The notes under the pieces were generated by a model that was not told the DNA's origin, made no database searches, and saw nothing but the letters and a program-made list of their open reading frames with translations. Shown here piece by piece: positions 39,296 to 48,135 of a stretch of 64,000 bases of DNA. The translations under genes were made by a program, and so were the position numbers. The number at the start of each line of letters is the position of its first letter. Position 1 is the first letter of the stretch. Source of the DNA: JBCBSZ01 sp039818945 (GTDB lineage: Bacteria; Actinomycetota; Acidimicrobiia; Acidimicrobiales; Poriferisodalaceae); NCBI GenBank assembly GCA_039818945.1, contig JBCBSZ010000012.1:1-64000 (forward strand). The letters are read 5' to 3'.

Positions 39296-39757
39296 TCAGT
39301 CCGAGAGCGGGGGGCCGACGTTGATCGATCCGAACTCCGCGCCGAGCGCGCCGAGCACCTCGGGATCGGACTCGCCGGCCGCGAGCAGCGCCGTCAGTCG
39401 GCGGAAGTACTCGTCGATCTCCCCGCCGGGGGTGACGACGAACTCGAGCGTCGAGTCGTGGTCGTCGACGTTGCGGAACCCGTGTCGCGTGCCGGGCGGG
39501 ACGATGGCGACCGTGCCCGGTCCGGCGACGTGTCGCTCGTCGCCGAGCAGGAACTCGAACTCACCGTCGAGCACCCGGAAGTACTCCCACTGCTCGGTGT
39601 GGACGTGCACCGGCGGCCCCATGCCGGGCTGTGTGGTCTCTTCGAAGGCGGCGAAGGCGCCGTCGGTGGCGGCGTGAGGCACCTTGATCGTGTTCCGGAC
39701 CGCCTCGCCCGGGAGGCGGTCGCCGCCGCCGGCCGGCACGATCGCGGGGACGGTCAC
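39296..39757 (-). CDS. Cupin-domain protein
   Basis: A 153-residue single-cupin protein. The first motif PPVHVHTEQWEYFRVLDGEFEF gives the two histidines and glutamate of a metal site, and the second, GTVAIVPPGTRHGFRN, the last histidine. Members range from dioxygenases to sugar-binding regulators; no activity can be assigned. The GTG at 39757 is chosen because the upstream extension would run through the palindromes shared with the divergent MarR gene. Likely target of that MarR protein. Confidence 0.82.
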   Translation of the reverse strand: MTVPAIVPAGGGDRLPGEAVRNTIKVPHAATDGAFAAFEETTQPGMGPPVHVHTEQWEYFRVLDGEFEFLLGDERHVAGPGTVAIVPPGTRHGFRNVDDHDSTLEFVVTPGGEIDEYFRRLTALLAAGESDPEVLGALGAEFGSINVGPPLSD

Positions 39758-39773
39758 GGGAACCTCGGAGCAA

Positions 39774-39785
39774 GAAGCATGCTTC
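39774..39785. promoter_or_regulatory. MarR-type operator palindrome 1
   Basis: GAAGCATGCTTC is a perfect 12-base palindrome in the 61-base divergent region between cupin and MarR genes. Confidence 0.45.
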
Positions 39786-39793
39786 GACAATGA

Positions 39794-39805
39794 TTGCTGA
39801 AGCAA
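39794..39805. promoter_or_regulatory. MarR-type operator palindrome 2
   Basis: TTGCT-GA-AGCAA lies one base before the MarR -10 box TAATGT (39807-39812). Its centre is 20 bases from that of the first palindrome, about two helical turns, so both lie on one DNA face. Confidence 0.5.
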
Positions 39806-39806
39806 G

Positions 39807-39812
39807 TAATGT
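39807..39812 (+). promoter_or_regulatory. -10 box of MarR gene
   Basis: TAATGT lies six bases before the ATG at 39819, leaderless-type. Confidence 0.5.
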
Positions 39813-39818
39813 CAAGGC

Positions 39819-40295
39819 ATGGCCGACCCAGCTCCCGTCACCGCACCGATGCGAGCGTCGGCGGCACTGCTCGCCGCTCACCTCGCCGTCGCCGACGCGA
39901 TCGACCGCCGGGCGGTCGACGGCACCGGGCTCGACCCGACCACCACCGACCTGTTGCTGCGGTTGTCGTTCGCACCGAGGACCGGAGTGCGGGGCGGTGA
40001 GCTGGGGCGTCAGCTCCACCTCGATCCCGGCTACGTCTCCCGCCGGATCGATCGGGCGGCGGCGGCCGGACTGGTCGAGCGCCGGCCCGACCCCGACGAC
40101 CGCCGTGCGCAGCTCGTGACGCTGACCGACCGCGGACGGGCGGCCGTCGAGCGGTTCCTGCCCCGGCTGCACCACGTGCTCGACGCCGTGATCGCCGCGT
40201 CGCTGTCGGAGGCCGAGATCGATGAGCTCGTCCGGCTGCTCGACCGGGTCGAGAGCTCCGCTCGCACGCTGCTCACCACGGCCGACGGGCGGTGA
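39819..40295 (+). CDS. MarR-family transcriptional regulator
   Basis: A 158-residue winged-helix regulator. TTDLLLRLSFAPRTGVRGGE followed by LGRQLHLDPGYVSRRIDRAA gives the helix-turn-helix, and GLVERRPDPDDRRAQLVTLT the wing with the family-typical DxRR; flanking helices would form the dimer interface. Leaderless start after TAATGT. The two palindromes in its promoter suggest autorepression and control of the divergent cupin gene. Effector unknown. Confidence 0.9.
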   Translation: MADPAPVTAPMRASAALLAAHLAVADAIDRRAVDGTGLDPTTTDLLLRLSFAPRTGVRGGELGRQLHLDPGYVSRRIDRAAAAGLVERRPDPDDRRAQLVTLTDRGRAAVERFLPRLHHVLDAVIAASLSEAEIDELVRLLDRVESSARTLLTTADGR

Positions 40296-40298
40296 CCG

Positions 40299-41185
40299 TC
40301 AGGTCGCGCCGAGCACCCGGTCCTTGACCTGCTGGTAGTCGTCGAGCGTCCGGAGGATCTCGTCGCGGTCCTCGGACCAGACGGTGAGGATCGCCCGCTG
40401 CACGCCCTCGTCGCCGAGCGCGAGCAGGCCGGACGGGTCGGTGGTGGCACCCATGATCGCCACCTGGATCCCGTCCGGGTCGCGGCCCGCTTCCTCGAAT
40501 CGTCGCCGCAGCGGATCGAGCCGGTCGCGGATCGACGACCGGGCGGAGATGGGCATCCACCCGTCGCCGTACCTGGTGATCGCGTCGAAGAGGACCGGTC
40601 CCCAGCCGCCGCCGAGGAGCACCGGTGGTCCACCGACCTGCGCCGGTTTGGGGTGGGCCCACGACGGAGCGAGCGAGCGCAGCGCTCCGGCGTACTCGGC
40701 CTCCTCGTCGGACCAGAGCGCTCGCATGATGCCGAGGTGGTCCTCGGTCAGCTGGCGACGCTCGGCGAAGGGCACGCCGTGCTGGTCGCCCTGCTCCCGG
40801 TTCCAGCCGAAGCCCACGCCGAGCCGGAGTCGGCCGCCGGACAGCGAGTCGAGGGTCGCCAGCTGCTTCGCCAGCCAGATCGGGTCGTGCTGCGCGACCA
40901 GGGTGACCGCGGTCCCGAGCACGAGGTCGGTCGTGACCGCCGCCGCCATCGCGAGCCCGACCACCTGGTCGTTGAGGTGCCAGTACATGTCGGGGAGCGG
41001 TGCGCTGCCATCCGGCGAGCCCGGCCACGGCGTCTCGCGGCTCGCCGGGATGTGGCTGTGCTCCGGCACCCAGAACGACTCGAAGCCCCGGCCCCGATCT
41101 CCCGCGCCAGCTCGGCCGGCGGGATCGAGCGATCGGTCGGGAACAGCGTGATGCCGATCGATGGCGGTCCCTCGTGGCGCGGCAC
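40299..41185 (-). pseudogene. LLM-class F420-dependent oxidoreductase, interrupted by a one-base frameshift
   Basis: The reading from GTG 41185 gives IGITLFPTDRSIPPAELARE, the N-terminus of a TIGR03619-type luciferase-like F420 oxidoreductase, but this frame degenerates after residue ~33. From 41087 the neighbouring frame continues GFESFWVPEHSHIPASRETP through GGRLRLGVGFGWNREQ to the end at 40299. One C missing in the G/C run at 41086-41095 would restore a ~295-residue protein reading AREIGARGFESFWVPEH across the joint. Either a genuine inactivating deletion or a sequence error. If intact it would transfer hydride from reduced F420 to an unknown substrate. Six bases separate it from the DUF3237 gene. 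Confidence 0.8.
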
Positions 41186-41191
41186 GGCCGG

Positions 41192-41635
41192 TCAGGTCAC
41201 CCGGAAGATCTCGTACTCCACGCCGTCGCTCAGCTTGCGACCCCGGCCGACGAACACCGACGTCGTCAGCCAGGCGTAGCGCTCGTCGCCGGTCTCGAAC
41301 ACCGGTGTCGAGCGGAAGTATTGGTCGTCGAACTGCGTCTCCGCCCCCGGGGTGGTGAAGGCCTCGGTCAGCTGGAGCAGCCCGCCGTAGCTGATGTAGA
41401 GCACCGCGCCGTCGTCGGTCTCGACCTGCAGCCGCACGTCGAGTCGGCCGAAGCCGTCGGCGCCGACGAGCACCCAGTCCGCGCCGGCACCGGCCACCGT
41501 TCCGTTGACCCGCTCACCGACGAGCTGGCCGCCCGTGGCCGAGGCGACGATCCGCGTCCCGCCCGGGCCGGCCCCGACCATCTGCTGCTTCGGATCGAGC
41601 CCGACCGTCAAGGTCATCTCGTGCACCAGCTCCAC
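41192..41635 (-). CDS. DUF3237 family protein
   Basis: A 147-residue predicted beta-barrel. LVHEMTLTVGLDPKQQMVGA, TRIVASATGGQLVGERVNGT, and LYISYGGLLQLTEAF with FRSTPVFETGDERYAWLTTS match the DUF3237 family, which has no firmly known function. GAGAGGGGG lies four bases before the GTG at 41635, and a -10 box TAGGGT (minus strand, 41664-41659) further upstream gives a short leader. It is followed by the frameshifted F420 oxidoreductase gene in the same transcript. Confidence 0.85.
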   Translation of the reverse strand: MELVHEMTLTVGLDPKQQMVGAGPGGTRIVASATGGQLVGERVNGTVAGAGADWVLVGADGFGRLDVRLQVETDDGAVLYISYGGLLQLTEAFTTPGAETQFDDQYFRSTPVFETGDERYAWLTTSVFVGRGRKLSDGVEYEIFRVT

Positions 41636-41658
41636 GGCGCCCCCTCTCCCGGGGCGTC

Positions 41659-41664
41659 ACCCTA
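41659..41664 (-). promoter_or_regulatory. -10 box of DUF3237 gene
   Basis: TAGGGT on the minus strand, 23 bases before the GTG, with GAGAGGGGG in the leader. Confidence 0.35.
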
Positions 41665-41707
41665 GTGGGGTGCCGCGATCGCCTCGCCGGGCCGTCGCGC
41701 CGGCCCC

Positions 41708-41713
41708 TACGAT
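41708..41713 (+). promoter_or_regulatory. -10 box of acyl-CoA ligase gene
   Basis: TACGAT lies in the divergent spacer; the leader of about 18 bases holds GGAGGGGG before the ATG at 41738. Confidence 0.4.
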
Positions 41714-41737
41714 CGCTGCGGAGTCGGAGGGGGATCG

Positions 41738-43300
41738 ATGGAAGAGCTGCTCTACCCGCGCCTGCTGCTCGGCGCCGCCCAGCGGGCCTCGGACCGGCCG
41801 GCGTTCGTCGACGACGACGGGACCGAGGAGTCCCTCGTCGATCACGTCGACCGGTCGTTGCGCCTGGCCGACGCCCACCGCCGGCAGCTCGGGCTGGCGA
41901 AGGACGATCGCTTCGCCGTGCTCGCTGGCAACAGCCGCCACTACGTGAACCTGTGGCACACGGCGTTCCTGGGCGGCGGCGTCGTCAACCCGCTCAACAC
42001 GCGCCTGGCCCCGAAGGAGCTGGAGTTCATCCTCCGCGACTCGGGGTCGCGCGTGCTCTACGTCGACGCGACCTTCGCCGCCGTCGCGCACGAGCTGCGC
42101 GCTGCGCTGCCCGACCTCGAATCGGTCGTGCTGCTCGGCGACGACGACGTGCCGCACGACCTCCGCTACGACGAGCTCGCGGCGAGCGGCGAGCTGACCG
42201 TGGCCGATGTCGGCGAGGACGACCTCGCCGTGTTGATGTACACCGGCGGCACGACCGGCCTGCCCAAGGGTGTGCTGCACACCCAGCGGGCGCAGACGTT
42301 GAACGTCTACCGCATGGGCTTCATGTTCGGCTTCTTCACCGAGACGAGCACGTTCCTCAACGCCACCCCGATGTTCCACGCTGGGGGAGCGATGGGCACG
42401 ATGGGCATGCCCTGCAGCGGCGGCACGACCGTGATCCACGGCACCTTCGACCCGGGCCGCCTCATCGAGGACTGCGAGCGCTACGAGGTGACCCACCTGG
42501 GTCTCGTCCCGACGATGATCGGCATGGCGCTCAACCATCCCGACTTCGATCCGAAGCAGCTCGCGTCGGTGCGCCTCATCGGCTACGGCGCGTCACCGAT
42601 GCCGAGTGCGCTGCTCGACCAGATCATGGAGGTCCTGCCCCACGTCTCGCTGAGCCAGACCTACGGCATGACCGAGGCCTCGGCCGTGCTGACCTGCCTC
42701 ACCGCCGAGGACCATCGCCGTGGCGGCGAGCGGCTCCGCTCCGCAGGGCGGGCCCTGCCGGGTGTCGCGCTCTCGATCCAGGACGACGAGGGCAACGAGC
42801 TGCCCACCGGGGAGATCGGCGAGGTCTGCGCGAAGGCCGGCAGCTTCATGGTCGGCTACCTCGACCGACCCGACGAGACCGCGGCCGTGATGGTCGACGG
42901 TTGGTATCGCTCCGGCGACGCCGGCCGCCTCGACGACGAGGGCTACCTCTACCTCGTCGACCGGACCAAGGACATGATCGTCACCGGCGGAGAGAACGTG
43001 TATTCGACCGAGGTCGAGAACGCGATCTCCACCCATCCAGCCGTCCTGCAGGTCGCGGTGATCGGCATCCCGAGCGAGCGGTGGGGGGAGCAGGTCCACG
43101 CCGTCGTGGTCCCCCGTCCCGAGACGACCGTCACCGAGGCCGAGATCATGGCGCACGCCCGGGAGGCGATCGCCGGCTTCAAGGTGCCGAAGTCGGTGGA
43201 GATCCGGTCCGAGCCGCTCCCGCTGTCGGGCGCCATGAAGGTGCTCAAGCGCGAGCTGCGCGAGCCCTACTGGGCCGACCGCGAGCGCCGGATCGACTGA
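41738..43300 (+). CDS. AMP-forming acyl-CoA synthetase (fatty-acid CoA ligase type)
   Basis: A 520-residue ANL-superfamily ligase that adenylates a carboxylic acid and transfers it to CoA. The P-loop is VLMYTGGTTGLPKGVLHT near residue 168, followed by the adenine-binding SQTYGMTEAS near 305, the hinge YRSGDAGRLDDEGYLYLVDR near 390, and the catalytic lysine region in PLSGAMKVLKRELREPYW at the end. Both domains are complete. The acid is unknown; medium- or long-chain acids are typical of this branch. Divergent from the DUF3237 gene. Confidence 0.92.
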   Translation: MEELLYPRLLLGAAQRASDRPAFVDDDGTEESLVDHVDRSLRLADAHRRQLGLAKDDRFAVLAGNSRHYVNLWHTAFLGGGVVNPLNTRLAPKELEFILRDSGSRVLYVDATFAAVAHELRAALPDLESVVLLGDDDVPHDLRYDELAASGELTVADVGEDDLAVLMYTGGTTGLPKGVLHTQRAQTLNVYRMGFMFGFFTETSTFLNATPMFHAGGAMGTMGMPCSGGTTVIHGTFDPGRLIEDCERYEVTHLGLVPTMIGMALNHPDFDPKQLASVRLIGYGASPMPSALLDQIMEVLPHVSLSQTYGMTEASAVLTCLTAEDHRRGGERLRSAGRALPGVALSIQDDEGNELPTGEIGEVCAKAGSFMVGYLDRPDETAAVMVDGWYRSGDAGRLDDEGYLYLVDRTKDMIVTGGENVYSTEVENAISTHPAVLQVAVIGIPSERWGEQVHAVVVPRPETTVTEAEIMAHAREAIAGFKVPKSVEIRSEPLPLSGAMKVLKRELREPYWADRERRID

Positions 43301-43343
43301 GGTCAGGGACTCCGTCGATCCGGCGCCCACGAAGGGGCTGCGG

Positions 43344-45671
43344 TCACGAGAGGCCGACGACGGCGCCCCGCTCGAGGCCGACGATGGCGTTGCTCTGGAG
43401 GCGGCCGCCCTGGGTGAGATCACCCCAGGGACCGCTGAGGGTCCAGAGGTCGTCGCCGATCACCAGGCTCCGGACGATCGTCTGGAGCTGCTCGCCGGGC
43501 CAGCAGGTCACGAGCGCGTCGCCCTCGGGGACCTCGAACCCGATGCGAGCGGCTTCGTCCGACAGGTAGGGCTCCGGGTAGCAGGAGTAGCCGGCCGCGG
43601 TGGGCTCCTCGCCCTCGCCGCAGAGCAGCACCAGGCCGTAGTCGTCGGCGACCAGGTACTCGAGCTCCGAGTCGAAGTTGAAGTCGGTGTCGTCCTCGAT
43701 GCCGAGATCGGCAGCGGTGAGCACGTCGCACTCGGTCGTCCCGGGCTCGGGCTCGCCGTCGTCGGTGTGGTCGATGCGGCCGATCTCGACCAGCTCACCA
43801 CCCTGGACCTGGAGCACCACGGCGCCGGCCCAGTTCTCGGCCCACAGCTGGACCGGGATGACCGCGATCTGCTCGGGCTCCCACCACAGGAACGAGCGGT
43901 GCTCCCAGCCGACGTCGTTCCAGCCGTCCGGAGCGGTCCAGACCGCGACCTCCTGGGGGTCGGTGAGGTCGGTGACGTCGAACAGCGAGACCTTGGCGCC
44001 GGTGACGATCCCGGTCTCCTCGTCGGCGTCGGAGCCGACGCCGAGGACGCGCCCCTCGCCGATGGGGTGGAGGTAGCTCGAGAAGCCCGGGATCTTCAGC
44101 TCGCCGAGCACCTGCGGGTTCTCCGGATCGGAGAGGTCGACGGTGTAGAAGGGGTCGATCTGACGGAAGGTCACGACGTAGGCGATCTCGCCGACGAAGC
44201 GGACCGACTGCACGTCCTCGCCGTTGCCGATGTCGCCCACGCTGCCGACCTCGACGAGCTCGCCGTCGGTCTCGCGCAGCACCCGCACCTGGCTGGAGCT
44301 GGTCTCACCCCACGGGTCACCGGTGGTGGTGACGATGCGGAGGTGGCCGTCGTACTCGGACAGCGAGAACTGATCGCGGATCGTGCCCTCGACCGAGCCG
44401 GACGCCGTGTAGGTCGGGCGGTCGCCGCCGGTGTCGAAGCGGTGGACGTTCGTCCGGCGGTCCTCCCACGCCTGCTCCCAGTCGTCCTCGGCGACCGCGG
44501 CGTCGAGCCAGTTGGTGGTGGCCACGACGACCGAGCCGGTCGAGGCGTAGACGATCTCGCCGGGGGCGAGGACGGTGCTCGAGGTGCTCGGGTCGATCTC
44601 GCCGCCGACCGGGACGGTCAGGACGGTCGAGCTGCCGAAGCCGGAGAACTCGGTCGGGGCGTGCACCTCGTCGCAGCTGGTGAGCAGGCCCTCGGCGACG
44701 ATCTCGCCGTCGACCTCGACGGTGTAGTTGGGCAGCCAGTCGTCGAGCGTGGTCTCGCGCACGATCTGGCGGTTGGCCTCGGCGGCGCGCTCCTCGCCGG
44801 CCTCGCTCTGGGGGAAGACGAAGGGCAGCTGCCACTGCGGGTCGTGGCGCATGACGACCTGGGCCAGGCCGCCGACGCTGCGCGCGGTCAGGTAGTCGCC
44901 TTCGACCCGGAGGGTCTCGAGCACCCGGGGCTCCCCGGCGAGCGAGATCCGCTGCACGATCGTCGCGCTGCCGCCGTAGTACGCCTCGTCGGTCTCGATG
45001 AAGCTCGACTCGGCGTCGGTGGAGCTGCTCGCCGGAGCGATCGTGATGTCGCCGCGGGACAGCAACAGCACCTCGTCGCCGGCCAGGAACATCTCGGGGC
45101 TCCATCCCTGGGCGACCTCGAGCTCGTCGGTGATGGTGCCGGTGGAGGGGTCGACGACGATCAGACGGTTGCCGGCGAGCACGAGGATGCGCTCGCCGTC
45201 GGTCTTGACCAGGTCGGCCTCGTCGACGCCCAGCTCCTGGACGTTCGTGCCGGAGAAGTCCTCACCCTCGACGAGCCCGCCGTCGGACTCGGCGCCCGAG
45301 TCGTCGCCGTCCGCGGCGAGGAAGGGACCGTCGGCCGACTCCGCGTCCTCGGCGGCCGCCGTCTCCTCGACCGCGAGGTCGCGCTCCTCGAAGAACACCG
45401 GTCCGTACCAGCCGTCGCCCTGGAGGCCGAAGGGCCCGACCCGCTCGGCGGCCTCGGTGTGGATGTGGTCGAGGAGCGCCTCGCACTCGTCGAAGGTCCG
45501 GAGGGAGGACACGAATCGCAGGTCGCCCGCATCGAGCTCGATCACCTCGCCGGTCGTGGTGGTCGAGCCGCCGGTGGTGTCGGGCTCGTCGGCGTCGGTC
45601 GATCCGCCGTCGGAGGTGCAGGCGGTGGCGAACATCGCCACCGCGATCGCCGTGATCAGTGCTCGTCGCAT
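43344..45671 (-). CDS. Secreted beta-propeller-domain lipoprotein
   Basis: A 775-residue exported lipoprotein. The signal peptide ends in a lipobox at FATAC with C18 as the lipidated residue, then a Thr/Gly/Asp-rich linker to about residue 42. The rest is a chain of beta-rich blades (VKTDGERILVLAGNRLIVVD, VRFVGEIAYVVTFRQIDPFY, IPGFSSYLHPIGEGRVLGVG, LFDVTDLTDPQEVAVW) of the C-terminal beta-propeller family PF09826 type. Acidic composition fits a surface protein. Function unknown; a scaffold or binding role is plausible. It converges with the acyl-CoA ligase, 43 bases apart. Confidence 0.87.
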   Translation of the reverse strand: MRRALITAIAVAMFATACTSDGGSTDADEPDTTGGSTTTTGEVIELDAGDLRFVSSLRTFDECEALLDHIHTEAAERVGPFGLQGDGWYGPVFFEERDLAVEETAAAEDAESADGPFLAADGDDSGAESDGGLVEGEDFSGTNVQELGVDEADLVKTDGERILVLAGNRLIVVDPSTGTITDELEVAQGWSPEMFLAGDEVLLLSRGDITIAPASSSTDAESSFIETDEAYYGGSATIVQRISLAGEPRVLETLRVEGDYLTARSVGGLAQVVMRHDPQWQLPFVFPQSEAGEERAAEANRQIVRETTLDDWLPNYTVEVDGEIVAEGLLTSCDEVHAPTEFSGFGSSTVLTVPVGGEIDPSTSSTVLAPGEIVYASTGSVVVATTNWLDAAVAEDDWEQAWEDRRTNVHRFDTGGDRPTYTASGSVEGTIRDQFSLSEYDGHLRIVTTTGDPWGETSSSQVRVLRETDGELVEVGSVGDIGNGEDVQSVRFVGEIAYVVTFRQIDPFYTVDLSDPENPQVLGELKIPGFSSYLHPIGEGRVLGVGSDADEETGIVTGAKVSLFDVTDLTDPQEVAVWTAPDGWNDVGWEHRSFLWWEPEQIAVIPVQLWAENWAGAVVLQVQGGELVEIGRIDHTDDGEPEPGTTECDVLTAADLGIEDDTDFNFDSELEYLVADDYGLVLLCGEGEEPTAAGYSCYPEPYLSDEAARIGFEVPEGDALVTCWPGEQLQTIVRSLVIGDDLWTLSGPWGDLTQGGRLQSNAIVGLERGAVVGLS

Positions 45672-45757
45672 GTCGGGCCTCCCGCTGGAGCCGTGCTCGT
45701 CCGTTCGAATGATTGGACGTGGGACCCCTGTCGGCTGGTTCCCATGTCACCGAATCG

Positions 45758-47134
45758 TCACGCGGAGGTGGTGGACCTCACCATCAGCCCTCCGACGAGC
45801 CCCAGCGCGGCGACCACGCCGCCGAAGGCGAAGACGACCGCGAAGTCGTCGGGCGCCCGGCCGTCGCCGAGCACGGTGAACATCGCCTGGATGCCGGTGA
45901 GCATGCCGATGTTCATCATCGTGGAGCCCATGCCGTTGGCGATGCCCAGGTCCTCGGGGTCCACGGCACCGGCGATGCAGGTGGCGTAGGCCGGCGAGGC
46001 GATGCCCATGGCGAGGCCGGACAGCAACAGCCCGACGATCACGAGCGGGAGGTGCTCCCAGTGGGCGGCACCGACCCAGGCGAGCATCGAGGTCGCCATG
46101 AGGACCGATCCGGCGATGATCGGCAGGCGCTCGCCCGAGCGTGCGGTCAGCCGCCCGCCGATCGGCGACGACAGGCTGTAGGCGCCGGGACGGAACAGCA
46201 GCACGAGCGCCACCGTGGCCACCGAGTAGCCGAAGATCTCGTCGAGCAGCAGCGGCGAGATCAGGAAGCCGCCCATGTAGGCGAACTGGCTGAGGGGTTG
46301 TGCGATCAGCGGGCCGGTGAAGTTCGGTCGGCGGAAGTAGTCGAGGCGCAGCATCGGGGCGGTCGAGCGTCGCTCGACGGCGATGAAGGCGGCGAGGGAC
46401 ACGACCGCGACGGCGGCGAGGAGGAGCGCGAGCCCGTCGCCGAACCCGGCCGAGCCGCCGCGCTCGAGGAAGAGCAGGAGTCCGAGCGTCGCGAGCGCGA
46501 GCGTCCCGGCGCCGGCCCAGTCGATGCGAGCCGGTCGGGTCGTCCCGGACGGCCGGATCACCCGCCAGCCCAGCGTGAGACCCACGAGCGAGATCGGCGC
46601 CAGGATCGCGAAGACCGACCTCCACCCGAGCGCTTCGATGAGCGGTCCGCCGATGACGAGCCCGAGCACCGGCGCGCCGGTGACCGCCATCTGGAACCAG
46701 CCCATCGCCTCGCCCCGGCGCTCGGGCGGATACGCCGCCATGATCAGGGCCATGCCGTTGGGCATCGTCGCGGCGATCCCGAGACCGACGACCATCCGGG
46801 CGGCGACGAAGGTCGCCGCGCTCGGCGCCAGGCCGCACAGGACGGTGCCGACGCTGAGCACCATGGCGCCGCCGAGGAACAGCTCGCGGTGCCCCCGGAC
46901 GTCGCCGAGTCGGCCGAGCACCGGCGTCCCGATGGCCATCATCAGGAACAGGCCGGTGACCGCCCAGGCGAGGAAGGACTCCGACGAGTCGAGGTCGTCG
47001 GCCATGGTCGGCAGCGACGCCGAGACGATCGTCATCGACGACGAGAAGACGATCACCGTCGACAAGATGGTGACGAGGAGGCGCCTCGGGTAGTCCTCGT
47101 CGACCTCGGCCTGGAGCGGCCGGCTGGTGGTCAC
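45758..47134 (-). CDS. MFS transporter, DHA2-like (multidrug type)
   Basis: A 458-residue transporter with 12-14 predicted helices. LPTMADDLDSSESFLAWAVT and GTPVLGRLGDVRGHRELFLG (A-motif) are typical of drug/proton antiporters, as is the motif-C-like GAPVLGLVIGGPLIEALGWR at residues ~140-159. The GTG start at 47134 is ten bases after the VOC gene stop, so it is the distal gene of a 47145-49209 minus-strand run. It may export or import the compound metabolised by that run; direction and substrate are unknown. Confidence 0.88.
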   Translation of the reverse strand: MTTSRPLQAEVDEDYPRRLLVTILSTVIVFSSSMTIVSASLPTMADDLDSSESFLAWAVTGLFLMMAIGTPVLGRLGDVRGHRELFLGGAMVLSVGTVLCGLAPSAATFVAARMVVGLGIAATMPNGMALIMAAYPPERRGEAMGWFQMAVTGAPVLGLVIGGPLIEALGWRSVFAILAPISLVGLTLGWRVIRPSGTTRPARIDWAGAGTLALATLGLLLFLERGGSAGFGDGLALLLAAVAVVSLAAFIAVERRSTAPMLRLDYFRRPNFTGPLIAQPLSQFAYMGGFLISPLLLDEIFGYSVATVALVLLFRPGAYSLSSPIGGRLTARSGERLPIIAGSVLMATSMLAWVGAAHWEHLPLVIVGLLLSGLAMGIASPAYATCIAGAVDPEDLGIANGMGSTMMNIGMLTGIQAMFTVLGDGRAPDDFAVVFAFGGVVAALGLVGGLMVRSTTSA

Positions 47135-47144
47135 CGGCCGCCGG

Positions 47145-47837
47145 TCAGGAGCTGGTGGAGACGGGGGGTTCCGTTTCGGAGAAGCGGGCCGTGAGCTCGT
47201 CGTCGGGCATGGTCATGATCGCCCGGTAGACCTCGGGCGGGTAGTTCATGTGGGGCTTCGACGGATCGATCTCCGGGTTCGGGACCGGCGCCCCGGTGGA
47301 GTTGCCGTAGGCGGCCGGCTCGAGGTAGCCGGCGAGCTCGTCGGCGTCGATGCCGGCGAGCGCCACGACCTCGGGGTCGATCCAGGCCCGCTCGTCGATC
47401 GGCTCCTCGCTCCAGGAGATCTCGAGGTTCAGCCCCTCGGGGCCCGCGAAGTAGATGCTCGTGCACATGCCGTGCTCGATCGGGCCCATCACGTTGACGC
47501 CCCGATCGCGGATGCGGTCGCGCAGCGCCATGAGCTCCTCGCGCGTCTCGGTGCCGAACGCGACGTGCTGGAGCGTTCCCGGGGCGGACGGTCCACCGGT
47601 GTTGGCCGCATGGCTCACGCCGACCTCGGGCTCGATCGTGCCGACCTCGGGGGTCTGGACGAACGCCACGTAGCTCGCGTCGTTGAGCTTGAGGAAGCCG
47701 TGCCAGGCGCCCTCGACGCCGTGCATCCAGTAGAGCGCCTTCAGCTCGGCGCCGAGCACGTCGGTGAAGAACTCGATCTGGCGCTTGATGTCGGCGGTGC
47801 AGATCGCCAGGTGGTGCACTCCGTTGGCCAGTCCCAT
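47145..47837 (-). CDS. VOC-family ring-cleavage dioxygenase-like protein
   Basis: A 230-residue VOC protein resembling extradiol dioxygenases or related lyases. The start GVHHLAICTADIKRQIEFFT supplies the first metal histidine, LQHVAFGTETREELMALRDR the second, and IYFAGPEGLNLEISW the glutamate. A ~70-residue C-terminal extension (from SEEPIDERAWIDPEVVALAG) is not part of the fold and ends with PPEVYRAIMTMPDDEL. It is close to ferredoxin, acyl-CoA dehydrogenase-like and MFS genes on the same strand, suggesting degradation of an aromatic or cyclic compound. Confidence 0.85.
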   Translation of the reverse strand: MGLANGVHHLAICTADIKRQIEFFTDVLGAELKALYWMHGVEGAWHGFLKLNDASYVAFVQTPEVGTIEPEVGVSHAANTGGPSAPGTLQHVAFGTETREELMALRDRIRDRGVNVMGPIEHGMCTSIYFAGPEGLNLEISWSEEPIDERAWIDPEVVALAGIDADELAGYLEPAAYGNSTGAPVPNPEIDPSKPHMNYPPEVYRAIMTMPDDELTARFSETEPPVSTSS

Positions 47838-47919
47838 GTCCAGCTCCCCTCGACGGCCCTGCCGAGCGTAGGTGGACCGGGTCGGGGGGCCAAAGGCCGG
47901 CCGCCGCCGGTGGAGGCGA

Positions 47920-48117
47920 TCAGTCGTCGACGACGGAGATGGCGAACTCGGGGCAGTTGTCGATGGCCAACCGCGCCTTGTCCTCCATGCCCTCCGGCAC
48001 GTTCCCGTCGTTCAGCGCGGTGGCGGTGCCGTAGTCGTCGACGTCGAACAGCTCGGGCGCCAGGGCGTAGCAACGGTTGTGCCCCTGGCACTTCTCGGAA
48101 TCGACTCGGATGCGCAC
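47920..48117 (-). CDS. Ferredoxin, 3Fe-4S type with CxxHxxC motif
   Basis: A 65-residue electron carrier. The cluster motif is CQGHNRC with histidine where 4Fe-4S ferredoxins have the second cysteine, plus the distal NCP; this arrangement typifies small ferredoxins that serve bacterial P450s and some Rieske oxygenases. The acidic surface (DVDDYG, EGMEDK) fits docking to a basic partner. Candidate partners in the window are the P450 at 23960 and the Rieske oxygenases at 49279 and 56610. It is separated by 18 bases from the acyl-CoA dehydrogenase-like gene upstream. Confidence 0.92.
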   Translation of the reverse strand: MRIRVDSEKCQGHNRCYALAPELFDVDDYGTATALNDGNVPEGMEDKARLAIDNCPEFAISVVDD

Positions 48118-48135
48118 GCAGGTCCCCCTCAGGTC

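Noticed and set aside
45693..45720. Short inverted repeat CGTCC...GGACG upstream of the beta-propeller gene as an SOS box
   Set aside because: The half-sites and spacing do not match TCGAAC-N4-GTTCGA; only the GTTCGA part is shared.
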